Part shown: positions 8,301 through 16,580 of the stretch, piece by piece | Layout of the letters: the number at the start of each line of letters is the position of its first letter | How positions within the stretch are numbered: position 1 is the first letter of the stretch | Origin: Methylobacterium aquaticum | GTDB taxonomy: Bacteria; Pseudomonadota; Alphaproteobacteria; Rhizobiales; Beijerinckiaceae | Length of the DNA stretch: 58,676 bases | Direction: 5' to 3' | NCBI RefSeq assembly: GCF_001043915.1 | Contig: NZ_LABX01000047.1 | Location: forward strand, 1-58,676 | The notes under the pieces: model-generated | What the model was told of the DNA's origin: nothing | What the model saw: only the letters and a program-made list of their open reading frames with translations | The model's database searches: none | Translations under genes and position numbers: made by a program

Positions 8301-8757
8301 TAACGCGAGCGGGACGAGGCCCGGGCGGCGGCGCCCGGACGTGGAGGCCGTCGCGACGACGGGCACGGGACGCCGATCATGGCGGCCCCGCGGGCCTCCC
8401 GCGTGCTGCGTCGGGTGATGATTGGCCATCGCTCGGCTGTCGCGCCGTCATCGCACCGGATCGGGCAGGTCACGGTGGCGCCCCCTTTGCCCACCTGCCC
8501 ACCCTCGGTGCAGGGCCGCCGCCCTCCCCATCGGAGCAGCCTCGCCCTGCGCTGCCGCGAGTTACGGGGCGACGGCGACGGCCAGGGCGCGCCCGCGTCC
8601 TGGCTTTCAGGCCCGGCTCCGCCGTGAGGGGAGGCCACTCCGAGACGGCCCCCCGGTCAGTCGGTGCCGCCGGGTTCCGTAGCGGCAGCCGGCCGTGCGC
8701 TCCGCCTCCAATCCGCGCGCAATCAGAACCAAGCAAGCCGCGCCTCGTTGCTCCGAG
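8301..8757. other. 457-base region without a supportable gene
   Basis: High-GC sequence between repeat copy C and a small conserved gene. ORFs on both strands are Arg/Pro/Gly-rich shadows without ribosome sites or recognisable domains. I see no RNA gene or hairpin of note. Confidence 0.4.
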
Positions 8758-9030
8758 ATGAATCTCACGCTCCAGCCCGTGCGCGTCAGGACCGGAGGCG
8801 AGGCCGAGCCGGGATTGCTCGTCTTCGTCGACGGCACCCTCGCGGCGGTTTTGGTCTGCTTGTCCGACGAATACGGCGAGGAGGCCGGTCTGTGGTTCCT
8901 CGAGGCGGGCTTCGGTGGCCTGGCCTCGCCGCAGCCTCTCACCTTTGCCGATCTCGATGCGGCGGAGGACTGGATCGCGCGGCAACTCGCCGAGGCTCAC
9001 GAGAAACCGCCCCCCCGCAGTCGGTTTTAG
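8758..9030 (+). CDS. Small conserved hypothetical protein (90 residues)
   Basis: Starts MNLTLQPVRVRTGGEAEPGL. It is acidic and well balanced in composition, with a beta-rich first half (LLVFVDGTLAAVLVCLSD) and a helix at the end (FADLDAAEDWIARQLAEAH), a pattern seen in short uncharacterised Methylobacteriaceae proteins. The upstream extension of the frame to 8695 is basic and unlikely to be coding. Repeat copy D begins directly after the stop. Function unknown. Confidence 0.6.
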   Translation: MNLTLQPVRVRTGGEAEPGLLVFVDGTLAAVLVCLSDEYGEEAGLWFLEAGFGGLASPQPLTFADLDAAEDWIARQLAEAHEKPPPRSRF

Positions 9031-9196
9031 ACCAAACGGCCGGAGACAACGACTTTCGGTTCCGATCGCGACGTGTCGCCAGGCCCAAGGTGCTGAACTT
9101 TCGGGCGTGATGGCGACACGTCGCGATCGGTCAACGCCTCCGCCGATCTCGGGCTTGCCCGAGATCGATCGATGCGTCGGCATCCTGGGCCGTTGG
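9031..9196 (-). repeat. Interspersed palindromic repeat, family 1, copy D (diverged)
   Basis: Runs from ACCAAACGGCCGGAGACAAC to CATCCTGGGCCGTTGG, in the same inverted orientation as copy C. It contains an internal inverted repeat CGATCGCGACGTGTCGCCA / TGGCGACACGTCGCGATCG and the block CCGATCTCGGGCTTGCCCGA found in copy C. It is the most diverged of the five. Confidence 0.75.
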
Positions 9197-9343
9197 GACA
9201 AGGTCGGATTGTCGAACGCGGGATCCCTCGACCGCTCTGCCGCCGGCGGGGAGCCGCCACGCCCGGGCGAGCGCGTGGGCGTTCACCGGGCTTGACCGCA
9301 GAGACCCGACCATCCTGCACCATCGCCGGCGATCGCTCGCGAC

Positions 9344-9372
9344 ATCAAATGATATTTTGAGTATCATTTGAT
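9344..9372. promoter_or_regulatory. Perfect AT-rich palindrome upstream of the receiver/Crp operon
   Basis: ATCAAATGATA and TATCATTTGAT form a perfect 11-base inverted repeat with a 7-base spacer in an AT-rich island. TTGAT half-sites follow at 9368-9372 and again near 9384 and 9390. The position and symmetry suggest an operator; the partial match to Crp/Fnr half-sites hints at autoregulation by the Crp/Fnr protein encoded at 9889. Confidence 0.45.
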
Positions 9373-9410
9373 TTATATCGTCATTGATGTTGATATCTGG
9401 CGCATATATG

Positions 9411-9435
9411 GGAACCGGGAGTGCGATCTGCCATT
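9411..9435 (+). promoter_or_regulatory. Possible EcfG-type (general stress) promoter
   Basis: GGAAC at 9411-9415 and CATT at 9432-9435 with a 16-base spacer. The alphaproteobacterial EcfG consensus is GGAAC-N16/17-CGTT, so three of four -10 bases fit. It lies 107 bases before the receiver gene. Confidence 0.3.
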
Positions 9436-9541
9436 GTACGATACAGGGCCGATACCCGCGATCTCTGACAGGCGTGGCACTATGCGCCTGTGACTCTTCG
9501 ATGCGACGCGCATCCGCGGGTCGAGGACGGAGGGATCGGGC

Positions 9542-9892
9542 TTGCGACGGGGCGACCAACACCCGACGGTGCTGCTGATCGAGGAGGATCCGCTGGCCGG
9601 CCTTGCGGTCGGCGACGCGCTGGCGGAGGCCGGCGATCGCGTCGCCGGGCCACTGACGAGCCAGGCGGCCGCCCTGGCCTGGGCGGCCGGGCGCGCGCCG
9701 GATCTCGCGATCCGCGATCTCCCGCTCCGCGGTGGCGACGGCTGCCGCCTCGCGCAAGTGCTGCGGGCCAGGGGCGTGCGGTTCGTGGCTCAGGGCGGCG
9801 ATGCGCGCGACGCGCCCCGATTGACCAAGCCGGCCTGGCACCGGGGCCTCGTCCTGGTGCTTGACCAGCTCGCTCGCGAGGCGCGACCATGA
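9542..9892 (+). CDS. Single-domain CheY-like response regulator
   Basis: 116 residues with a receiver fold: VLLIEEDPLAGLAVGDALAE (acidic pocket Glu14/Glu15/Asp16), phospho-acceptor Asp59 in DLAIRDLPLRGGDG and the conserved Lys96 in RLTKPAW. The switch Thr/Ser position appears to be Ala (FVAQGGD), so signalling may be atypical. The start is TTG at 9542, supported by GGAGGG at 9529-9534. There is no output domain, as in the many stand-alone receivers of Methylobacterium. The stop overlaps the next start (ATGA), so it is translationally coupled to the Crp/Fnr regulator and probably feeds the same pathway. Confidence 0.75.
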   Translation: MRRGDQHPTVLLIEEDPLAGLAVGDALAEAGDRVAGPLTSQAAALAWAAGRAPDLAIRDLPLRGGDGCRLAQVLRARGVRFVAQGGDARDAPRLTKPAWHRGLVLVLDQLAREARP

Positions 9893-10656
9893 TTGCGACA
9901 TCGACCCTGCACCATCCCGGCCCGCCGGGCCCGTGTGGGCACCCGCTCCACCCGGTCGTGCGCAAGCTCTCGGCCTACGGTCCCCTGAAGACGGAGGAGC
10001 AGGCGGCGCTCGCGGGGCTCGGCGCCGGCGGGCAGCGGGTCGACGGGCGTCTCGACCTGCTGGTCGAGGGGGCGGCACCCGACAGCGCCGTCCTGGTCCT
10101 GGAGGGCATCGCCTGCCGCTACCGCCACCGTGTGAGCGGGGCGCGCCAGATCACCGCTTATCTCCTGCCCGGAGACCTCTGCGACCCGGACCTCGTGCAT
10201 GTGAGCCGGATGACCCACACTGTCGGCACGCTCGGGCCCTGCCGGGTCGCCCGCATTCCCCGGGAGACGCTGGCCGGCCTCACCGAGCGTCATCCGGGGA
10301 TCGCCCTGGCCCTGCGCCGCGCCAAGCTCGCCGAGGAGGAGACGACCCGCGAATGGGTGATGAATGTCGGCTGCCGTTCGGCGATCGAGCGGGTGTCGCA
10401 TCTCCTGTGCGAGCTGCACGCGCGGTTGCAGACCGTCGGGTGGGCGACCAGCGCCGGCTACGACCTCCCGCTGACGCAGCAGGATCTAGCCGACACGACC
10501 GGCCTGTCGAACGTGCACGTCAACCGGACCTTGCGCCAGTTGCGCCTGATGCGCTTGGTCGAGGTCGGCGGCAAGCGGGTCGACATCCTCGACCTTCCCG
10601 GCCTCCAGGCCCTGGCCGAGTTCCAGCCCGACTACCTGCGGCCCGCCGACGGATGA
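9889..10656 (+). CDS. Crp/Fnr-family transcriptional regulator
   Basis: 255 residues. An N-terminal cyclic-nucleotide-binding-like beta barrel (about 25-150; VVRKLSAYGPLKTEEQAALA, LEGIACRYRHRVSGARQITA, YLLPGDLCDP) is followed by a long helix and a winged helix-turn-helix (DLPLTQQDLADTTGLSNVHV, about 195-215, then NRTLRQLRLMRLVEVGGKRV). It lacks the Cys cluster of true Fnr, so it is not an obvious oxygen sensor; the ligand is unknown. This is the type often called FixK/Crp-like in rhizobia. It overlaps the upstream receiver gene by 4 bases and is likely co-expressed from the AT-rich promoter region near 9340-9440. Confidence 0.88.
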   Translation: MIATSTLHHPGPPGPCGHPLHPVVRKLSAYGPLKTEEQAALAGLGAGGQRVDGRLDLLVEGAAPDSAVLVLEGIACRYRHRVSGARQITAYLLPGDLCDPDLVHVSRMTHTVGTLGPCRVARIPRETLAGLTERHPGIALALRRAKLAEEETTREWVMNVGCRSAIERVSHLLCELHARLQTVGWATSAGYDLPLTQQDLADTTGLSNVHVNRTLRQLRLMRLVEVGGKRVDILDLPGLQALAEFQPDYLRPADG

Positions 10657-11448
10657 TCAGCCGAGATCCAGCTCGACCGTCACCGGCACGTGGTCGGAGG
10701 GTTTGTCCAGGCCGCGCAGGTGCTTCTGCACCGAGGCGGAGACCAGGCGGTCGAGGGCTTGCGGCGAGAGCAGCAGGTGGTCGATCCGGATGCCCTGGTT
10801 GCGCGGCCAGCAGCCGGCCTGGTAGTCCCAGAAGCTGTAGACGCCCGGCCGCCCGTCGCAGGCCCGCAAGCCATCGGTGAAGCCCTCGTGGACGAGGCTG
10901 CGGAACGCCGCCCGGGTCTGCGGCAGGAACAGCGCGTCGTTCACCCATTCGGCCGGGTTGGCCGCATCCTCGGGCTCCGGGATCACGTTGTAGTCGCCGG
11001 CGAGCACCAGCACCTCCTCGCGCGCCCGCAAGGAGACGGCATGGGCCTGGAGGCGGCGCATGAAGGCGAGCTTGTAATCGTATTTCGGCGTGCCGACGGG
11101 GTTGCCGTTCGGCAGGTAGATCGAGGCCACCCGCACCGGAACGGTCGTGGTCGGGATCAGCGCCTCGATGTAACGCGCCTGCGCGTCGTCGGCGTCGCCC
11201 GGCAGGCCGCGCCGGATCTCCTGCAACGGCAGCGGCCGGCGGGCGAGCAGCGCGACGCCGTTGAACGCCTTCTGCCCGTGGGTCGCCACCACGTAGCCGG
11301 CCTCCTCGATCTCGGTGCGGGGAAAGGCGTCGTCGACGCATTTCAGCTCCTGGAGGCAGACCACGTCGGGCTGCGCCTCGGCCAGGAAGGCCAGGAGATG
11401 CGGCAGACGCTGCTTGACCGAGTTGACGTTCCAGGTGGTGATCCGCAT
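10657..11448 (-). CDS. xthA: Exodeoxyribonuclease III / AP endonuclease
   Basis: 263 residues starting MRITTWNVNSVKQRLPHLLA. All EEP-family signatures are present: Asn7 (WNVNS), Glu34 in CLQELK, the YLPNGNP segment, GDYNVIPEPEDA and the C-terminal SDHVPV with catalytic His253. It nicks abasic sites and degrades 3' ends in base-excision repair. The frame is open 24 codons upstream of the start chosen, but the start at 11448 gives the conserved N-terminus. The gene converges on the Crp/Fnr gene without a gap and is divergent from the ceramidase-like gene. Confidence 0.95.
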   Translation of the reverse strand: MRITTWNVNSVKQRLPHLLAFLAEAQPDVVCLQELKCVDDAFPRTEIEEAGYVVATHGQKAFNGVALLARRPLPLQEIRRGLPGDADDAQARYIEALIPTTTVPVRVASIYLPNGNPVGTPKYDYKLAFMRRLQAHAVSLRAREEVLVLAGDYNVIPEPEDAANPAEWVNDALFLPQTRAAFRSLVHEGFTDGLRACDGRPGVYSFWDYQAGCWPRNQGIRIDHLLLSPQALDRLVSASVQKHLRGLDKPSDHVPVTVELDLG

Positions 11449-11553
11449 TGCGTCCCGCGCCGCTCGCAACCGCATTCGTGCCGAGGGACCCGTCATCGGG
11501 GTTTCGCGCCGCCCTGGCAAGCCGGGCTCCGGGCAAGGGCTGGGGACCGGACA

Positions 11554-12237
11554 ATGGCGTCAGGGGAAGCGGTGGCGTCGGGATGGTGGGAGCCGGTGCG
11601 CGACTATTGCGAGCGCGCCGGTCCGGGGCTCCTCGCCGAACCGCTGAACGCGGTCTCGAACGCCGCGTTCGTGGTCGCGGCGATCCTGCTCCTGCGGCGC
11701 GGCCGGTCGCCGGACCCGGTCGCCGACGGCTATGCCGTTTTGATCGGGGTGATCGGTCTCGGCAGCGCGCTGTTCCACACCCTTGCCGTGCAATGGGCGA
11801 TGCTCGCCGACGTGATCCCGATCGCTTTGTTCATCCACGCCTACGTCTTCCTCGCCCTGCGGCGCTTCCTCGGGCTCTCCCTGGCCGTCGCGCTCGCCGG
11901 CACCCTCGCCTTCGCGGTCGCCGCCGCCCTGTTCGAGCCGGCTCTGTCGTTCCTCGCCGGGCAGCCGCTGGGGCCCGCCAGCAACGGCTCGATCGGCTAT
12001 GCGCCCGCGTCCCTGGCCCTCTTCGGCGTCGGGACGGCGGCCTGGCTTCGGGGCAGCCGGGCCGGTGCCGCGCTCATCGGGATCGGGGTGCTGTTCCTGG
12101 TGTCGCTGACCGCGCGCACCCTCGACGCCACCCTTTGCCCCCTCGTGCCCTTCGGCACCCACTGGCTCTGGCACCTGCTGAATGCCGGCGTGCTCTATGC
12201 CCTGGTGCAGGCGGCCCGCCGCGCCGGGCCGGCCTGA
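11554..12237 (+). CDS. Ceramidase-like integral membrane hydrolase (alkaline ceramidase superfamily)
   Basis: 227 residues with about seven hydrophobic segments. Family signatures: WEPVRDYCERAGPGLLAEPL near the N-terminus, NAVSNAAFVVAA, GLGSALFHTLAVQWAMLADV (His/Asp metal ligands) and GTHWLWHLLNA at the C-terminus (two more His). These conserved Ser/His/Asp residues form a Zn2+ site in the alkaline ceramidase/PAQR-like superfamily that cleaves amide bonds in lipids. Bacterial members are uncharacterised and may act on other membrane lipids. It is divergent from xthA and followed by hom. Confidence 0.75.
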   Translation: MASGEAVASGWWEPVRDYCERAGPGLLAEPLNAVSNAAFVVAAILLLRRGRSPDPVADGYAVLIGVIGLGSALFHTLAVQWAMLADVIPIALFIHAYVFLALRRFLGLSLAVALAGTLAFAVAAALFEPALSFLAGQPLGPASNGSIGYAPASLALFGVGTAAWLRGSRAGAALIGIGVLFLVSLTARTLDATLCPLVPFGTHWLWHLLNAGVLYALVQAARRAGPA

Positions 12238-12346
12238 CGCCGCGGGAGCCGCCTTCCTTGCAAGGGTCCGGAAACCGTTGCAGAAGGACCCCCGCCGCGG
12301 GGCCGCGACTTTCCGGCCCGGCGCCTGCCTGCCCGGATTGTTCGCC

Positions 12347-13669
12347 ATGACTCACCCCCTCCGCCTCGGCATCGCCGGTCTCGGCACCGTCGGAGCCTCC
12401 GTCGTCCGCATGATCGCGCGCCGCGCCGAGGCGATCGGTGCCACCGCCGGGCGGCCGGTCCGGGTCACGGCCGTCGCCGCCCGCGATCGCACCCGCGACC
12501 GCGGCCTCGACCTGGCGGGCGTGACCTGGTTCGATGATCCCGTCGCGCTCGCCCGCTCCGCGGAGGTCGATTGCGTGGTCGAGCTGATCGGCGGCGCGGA
12601 AGGGCCGGCCCGGGAGACCGTCGAGGCGGCCCTGTCGGCCGGCAAGCATGTCGTCACCGCCAACAAGGCGCTGCTCGCCCATCACGGCCCGGCGCTCGCC
12701 CGCGCGGCCGAAGGTGCCGGCGTCGCGCTCGCCTTCGAAGCCTCGGCGGCGGGCGGCATCCCGGTGGTCAAGGCCCTGCGCGAGGCGCTGGCCGGCAACC
12801 GGATCTCCCGCGTCTACGGAATCCTCAACGGCACCTGCAACTACATCCTGAGCCGGATGGAGCTGGAGGGCCTGACCTTCGAGAGCTGCCTCAAGGACGC
12901 GCAGGCCCTGGGCTATGCCGAGGCCGACCCGACCTTCGACGTCGAGGGCTTCGACACCGCCCACAAGCTCGCGATCCTGACCAGCCTCGCCTTCGGCACC
13001 GAACTCGACGCCGAGGGCGTCTCGGTCGAGGGCATCTCGGCGATCACCCCCCTCGACCTGCGCATGGCCGACGAGCTCGGCTACCGGATCAAGCTCCTGG
13101 GCGTCGCCGAGGCGACCGAGGCCGGCATCGAGCAGCGGGTCCACCCGACCATGGTGCCGAAATCCTCGGCCATCGCCCAGGTGATGGGCGTGACGAACGC
13201 CGTCACCATCGACACCGATGCCCTGCGCGAGCTGACCCTGATCGGCCCCGGCGCCGGCGGCGAGGCCACTGCCTCGGCGGTGGTCGCCGACATCGCCGAC
13301 GTGGCGGCCGGCCGGGTGCCGCCGGCCTTCGGCCGCCCGGTCGCGGCGCTCACCGCGCCGGTCCGGGCCGAGATGCAGCGCCACGAGGGCGGCTACTACA
13401 TCCGCCTCACCGTGCACGACCGCCCGGGCGTCGCGGCCGGCGTCGCGACCCGGATGGCCGAGCGCGAGATCTCGCTCGAGAGCATCCTCCAGCACCGCTC
13501 CGAGAGCGCCGCGGCGCGCGACCGCCACGGCCGCTCCGGCCTGCCGGTGCCGCTCGTTCTCATCACCTACGCGGCGACCGAGGCGGCGATCCGCGAGAGC
13601 CTCGACGCCATGGCGGCGGACGGACTGCTCTCCGAGCCGCCCCAGCTCATCCGCATCGAGCGCAAGTAG
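12347..13669 (+). CDS. hom: Homoserine dehydrogenase
   Basis: 440 residues. The NAD(P) site GIAGLGTVGASVV is at residues 8-20; the catalytic region reads VVELIGGAEGPARE, VVTANKALLA, FEASAAGGIPVVKALRE, ILNGTCNYILSRME and EADPTFDVEGFDTAHKLAIL. A C-terminal ACT domain (about 350-440, GGYYIRLTVHDRPGVAAGVA) provides feedback control by threonine. The enzyme reduces aspartate semialdehyde to homoserine, feeding threonine and methionine synthesis in the cytoplasm. ATG 12347 gives the standard N-terminus. The closing stretch is followed by a family 2 palindrome. Confidence 0.95.
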   Translation: MTHPLRLGIAGLGTVGASVVRMIARRAEAIGATAGRPVRVTAVAARDRTRDRGLDLAGVTWFDDPVALARSAEVDCVVELIGGAEGPARETVEAALSAGKHVVTANKALLAHHGPALARAAEGAGVALAFEASAAGGIPVVKALREALAGNRISRVYGILNGTCNYILSRMELEGLTFESCLKDAQALGYAEADPTFDVEGFDTAHKLAILTSLAFGTELDAEGVSVEGISAITPLDLRMADELGYRIKLLGVAEATEAGIEQRVHPTMVPKSSAIAQVMGVTNAVTIDTDALRELTLIGPGAGGEATASAVVADIADVAAGRVPPAFGRPVAALTAPVRAEMQRHEGGYYIRLTVHDRPGVAAGVATRMAEREISLESILQHRSESAAARDRHGRSGLPVPLVLITYAATEAAIRESLDAMAADGLLSEPPQLIRIERK

Positions 13670-13760
13670 AGGTCACGGCGCCCTGTCCTCGGCCGGTCGG
13701 GACAGGGCAACGGGCGGATCGATCGGCGGACGATCCCGCGCCCTCCACGGGACACCGGCG

Positions 13761-13864
13761 AGAGCATTTTCCGACCAAGTGGACACCGGTTGGTTGCAGA
13801 AAATGCGGCAAAATCAAAAACCTAGAGCACTGCCCGATTGCAGCGTGATCGGGCAGTGCTCTAG
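13761..13864 (+). repeat. Interspersed palindromic repeat, family 2, copy 1
   Basis: AGAGCATTTTCCGACCAAGT, then ACACCGGTTGG, AAAATGCGGCAAAATCAAA and a long hairpin CTAGAGCACTGCCCGAT / ATCGGGCAGTGCTCTAG (17 bases each, 13822-13864, 9-base loop). The same layout occurs at 41596. It sits between hom and glpX and may terminate hom transcription. Confidence 0.85.
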
Positions 13865-13946
13865 CCAAGAGACAAAATCCAGTTCAGCGACGCCGGATTC
13901 TCCTCTAAGACCCGGCCCGACGGATCAGCACGAGGATCACGAACGC

Positions 13947-14945
13947 ATGTCGGACGCCAAGAAGCCGGGGCCGAGCCAGGTCATCGAGCGCATCCTGACC
14001 CTCGAACTGGTGCGCGTCACCGAGCGGGCCGCCGTCGCCGCGGCCCGCCTGCGCGGCCAGGGCAACGAGAAGGCCGCCGATCAGGCCGCCGTCGACGCGA
14101 TGCGCCGCGAGCTGAACCGCCTGCCGATCGACGGCACCGTGGTGATCGGCGAGGGCGAGCGCGACGAGGCGCCGATGCTGTTCATCGGCGAGAGCCTCGG
14201 CAACGGCTCGGGCCCCAAGGTCGACATCGCGGTCGATCCGCTGGAGGGCACCACCCTCTGCGCCAAGGACATGCCGGGCTCCGTCGCCGTGATGGCGATG
14301 GCCGAGGGCGGCACGCTGCTTGCCGCCCCCGACGTCTACATGCACAAGATCGCCATCGGCCCCGGCTACCCGGCCGGCACCGTGCATCTCGACGCCTCGC
14401 CTGAAGAGAACATCCACGCTCTGGCCAAAGCCAAGGGCGTGCCGCCGGCCGAGATCACCGCGCTGGTGCTCGACCGGCCGCGCCATACCGACCTGATCGC
14501 GGCGATCCGCCGGACCGGCGCGGGCGTGCGCCTGATCTCCGACGGCGACGTGGCGGGCGTGATCTTCACCACCATGCCGGAGGAGACCGGCATCGATATC
14601 TATCTCGGCATCGGCGCCGCGCCCGAGGGCGTGCTGGCGGCGGGCGCCCTGCGCTGCATCGGCGGCCAGATGCAGGGCCGGCTGATCCTCGACACCCAGG
14701 AGAAGCGCGACCGTGCCGCCAAGATGGGCGTCGCCGATCCGAACCGCCTCTACGCCCTCGACGATCTCGCCCGCGGCGACGTGGTGGTGGCGCTGACCGG
14801 CGTGACCGACGGGGCCCTGGTCAAGGGCGTGCGCTTCGGCCGTCAGACCATCCGCACCGAGACGGTGGTGTACCGGTCGCATACCGGCACCGTGCGCCGG
14901 ATCGAGGCCGAGCACCGCGACTTCGACAAGTTCCACCTGATCTAG
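13947..14945 (+). CDS. glpX: Class II fructose-1,6-bisphosphatase
   Basis: 332 residues starting MSDAKKPGPSQVIERILTLE. GlpX signatures: VVIGEGERDEAPMLFIGE (about 62-79), the metal-binding DPLEGTT (about 92-98), DMPGSVAVMAMAEGG and DGDVAGVIFTTMPE. It hydrolyses fructose-1,6-bisphosphate, or in some autotrophs sedoheptulose-1,7-bisphosphate, for gluconeogenesis. The neighbouring hom-glpX order is common in alphaproteobacteria. A strong hairpin follows the stop. Confidence 0.95.
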   Translation: MSDAKKPGPSQVIERILTLELVRVTERAAVAAARLRGQGNEKAADQAAVDAMRRELNRLPIDGTVVIGEGERDEAPMLFIGESLGNGSGPKVDIAVDPLEGTTLCAKDMPGSVAVMAMAEGGTLLAAPDVYMHKIAIGPGYPAGTVHLDASPEENIHALAKAKGVPPAEITALVLDRPRHTDLIAAIRRTGAGVRLISDGDVAGVIFTTMPEETGIDIYLGIGAAPEGVLAAGALRCIGGQMQGRLILDTQEKRDRAAKMGVADPNRLYALDDLARGDVVVALTGVTDGALVKGVRFGRQTIRTETVVYRSHTGTVRRIEAEHRDFDKFHLI

Positions 14946-14961
14946 ATCTAGGGCTCGTCGC

Positions 14962-14995
14962 AAGGGGCCGCGCCGGGATCACGGCGCGGCCCCTT
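14962..14995. terminator. Strong hairpin terminator after glpX
   Basis: Perfect 14-base stem AAGGGGCCGCGCCG / CGGCGCGGCCCCTT with a 6-base loop, 16 bases after the glpX stop. There is a CTT at the base but no long T run. Confidence 0.65.
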
Positions 14996-15055
14996 GATCC
15001 CGGGATTGTTCCCCGCGACCCTGCTGGCGATTCCCCCGACGAGGATTGCCGCCGG

Positions 15056-15502
15056 ATGCCCACCCCCACGATTCGCCCGCTGCGCCCCGACGAGCGCGCC
15101 GCCTGGGACCCGCTCTGGCAGGGTTACCTCGCCTTCTACGGCGCCACCGTCGCGCCCGAGGTCAGCGACCTCACCTGGGCCCGCCTGCACGATCCCGCCG
15201 AGCCGATGCACGCTCTCGTGGCCGAGCAGGACGGCAGCGTGATCGGCTTCGTCCACTACATCTTCCACCGCTCGACCTGGACCGCCGGGCCCTATTGCTA
15301 CCTCCAGGACCTGTTCACCGCCAAGGCCGCCCGCGGGCAGGGGGCCGGGCGGGCGCTGATCGAGGCGGTCTATGCGGCGGCGCGCAAGGAGGGGGCGAGC
15401 CGGGTCTACTGGCTGACCCAGGAGGCCAACGTCACCGCGCGGGCCTTGTACGACACCTTGGCGGACCGGCCGGGTTTCATCCAGTACCGCAAGGTGTTCT
15501 GA
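15056..15502 (+). CDS. GNAT-family N-acetyltransferase
   Basis: 148 residues starting MPTPTIRPLRPDERAAWDPL. The acetyl-CoA site (motif A) is YLQDLFTAKAARGQGAGRAL with the Q/R-x-x-G-x-G/A loop near residues 92-96, followed by the amphipathic helix LIEAVYAAARKEGASRVYWL. The last part (ARALYDTLADRPGFIQYRKV) is the usual GNAT C-terminus. The substrate is not predictable; the form resembles small-molecule or amino-acid acetyltransferases. It is monocistronic after the glpX terminator. Confidence 0.85.
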   Translation: MPTPTIRPLRPDERAAWDPLWQGYLAFYGATVAPEVSDLTWARLHDPAEPMHALVAEQDGSVIGFVHYIFHRSTWTAGPYCYLQDLFTAKAARGQGAGRALIEAVYAAARKEGASRVYWLTQEANVTARALYDTLADRPGFIQYRKVF

Positions 15503-15868
15503 GGCGGGTTCGGTCGGCGTCCTGTCCGCCGCGGGCAAAGGCCACGCCGCCCGGTCCGGTTTGGCTCGCCTCCGGCCCGGGGCCTTGAACCCGGACCGCG
15601 TCGAATAGCAGGGCTCTCCGGAAAAACCTCTTCGACATCAAGCGCGTCTCCCCGCTCCGACACGGGAGAGCCCCGAGCCGGCAGGATTCACGCCTCTGTC
15701 GCGTCCCGTGACGCGCGAGGGGGGACGCGCCCCTGCAAGATCTGCAATGACGAAAGGGCACGGGCCTTCCTCGTCCGGTACCCGAGAGGGAAGACCTGCG
15801 CCTCGTCGTCGATCGCTCGGTCGCGTTCATCGCCATCCGAGGGCGAGACGACGCGGCCTCTCACCGCC
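15503..15868. other. 366-base intergenic region
   Basis: Between two converging GNAT genes. ORFs here are Arg-rich and lack ribosome sites. I see no RNA gene, no copy of the window's repeat families and no clear terminator. Confidence 0.4.
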
Positions 15869-16405
15869 TCACGCGGCGGCGCGGAACTCCTGAGCCGGCA
15901 GGGCGCTCGGCACCATCCGACCGGTCGCCCGGACCATGCCGGTGGCGCCGTCGAGTGCGCCCTTCACGAGGTCGAGGGCCAGGAACCGCTCCGGCGCGTA
16001 GGGTCCGGGCAGGCTCAGGGTCCCGACCCGCTCGCGGGTGAAGCCGAAGCGGGCGTAGTAGGGGGCGTCGCCCACCAGGATCACCGCCCGGTGGCCCAGC
16101 GCCGCCGCGCGCGACAGCGCCTCGCGCATCAGCCGGTTGCCGATCCCGAGCCCGTGCAGGCCCGGATCGACGGCGATCGGGCCGAGCATCAGGGCGGGCA
16201 GGCCGCCGACCTGGACGTCCCACAGGCGCACGGTGGCAACCAGGCGGCCGTCCATCTCGACCACCAGGGCGAGACCCTCGGACGGAAGGCGCCCCTCGCG
16301 CAGGCGCTCGCAGGTCTTGGTGAAGCGGGCTTCGCCGAAGCAGACGTCGAGCAGGTGCTCGCGGGCGGCGACATCGGCGGCGCGCTCGTCGCGGATCTGG
16401 ATCAC
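15869..16405 (-). CDS. GNAT-family N-acetyltransferase
   Basis: 178 residues. It starts at GTG 16405 (VIQIRDERAADVAAREHLL), supported by GGGAGGG eight bases upstream; the frame extends 12 codons further without support. Motif A is ALMLGPIAVDPGLHGLGIGN and the following helix is RLMREALSRAAALGHRAVIL. The YYARFGFTRE segment is typical of YhbS-like acetyltransferases. It lies downstream of, and on the same strand as, the ornithine decarboxylase, separated by a hairpin, an association that would fit polyamine acetylation, but this is only inference from position. Confidence 0.8.
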   Translation of the reverse strand: MIQIRDERAADVAAREHLLDVCFGEARFTKTCERLREGRLPSEGLALVVEMDGRLVATVRLWDVQVGGLPALMLGPIAVDPGLHGLGIGNRLMREALSRAAALGHRAVILVGDAPYYARFGFTRERVGTLSLPGPYAPERFLALDLVKGALDGATGMVRATGRMVPSALPAQEFRAAA

Positions 16406-16509
16406 GGCCGTACCCTCCCGATACTGACAGAAAACGGGCAAAGGACAGCCCTCGCACCCGCCGCACGCGGCGGGCCGTCCGGGACTTGGTGAGGAGAAGA
16501 GGCGCGAAC

Positions 16510-16542
16510 GCGCCGGGCCCGAGAAAACGGCGGGCCCGGCGC
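16510..16542 (-). terminator. Hairpin terminator after the ornithine decarboxylase gene
   Basis: Perfect 12-base stem GCGCCGGGCCCG / CGGGCCCGGCGC with a 9-base loop, 38 bases beyond the decarboxylase stop on the minus strand. No T run follows on that strand. Confidence 0.55.
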
Positions 16543-16580
16543 TTCGTTCCGACGGAGCGGCGCCGTTCGGCGCCGCGTCC

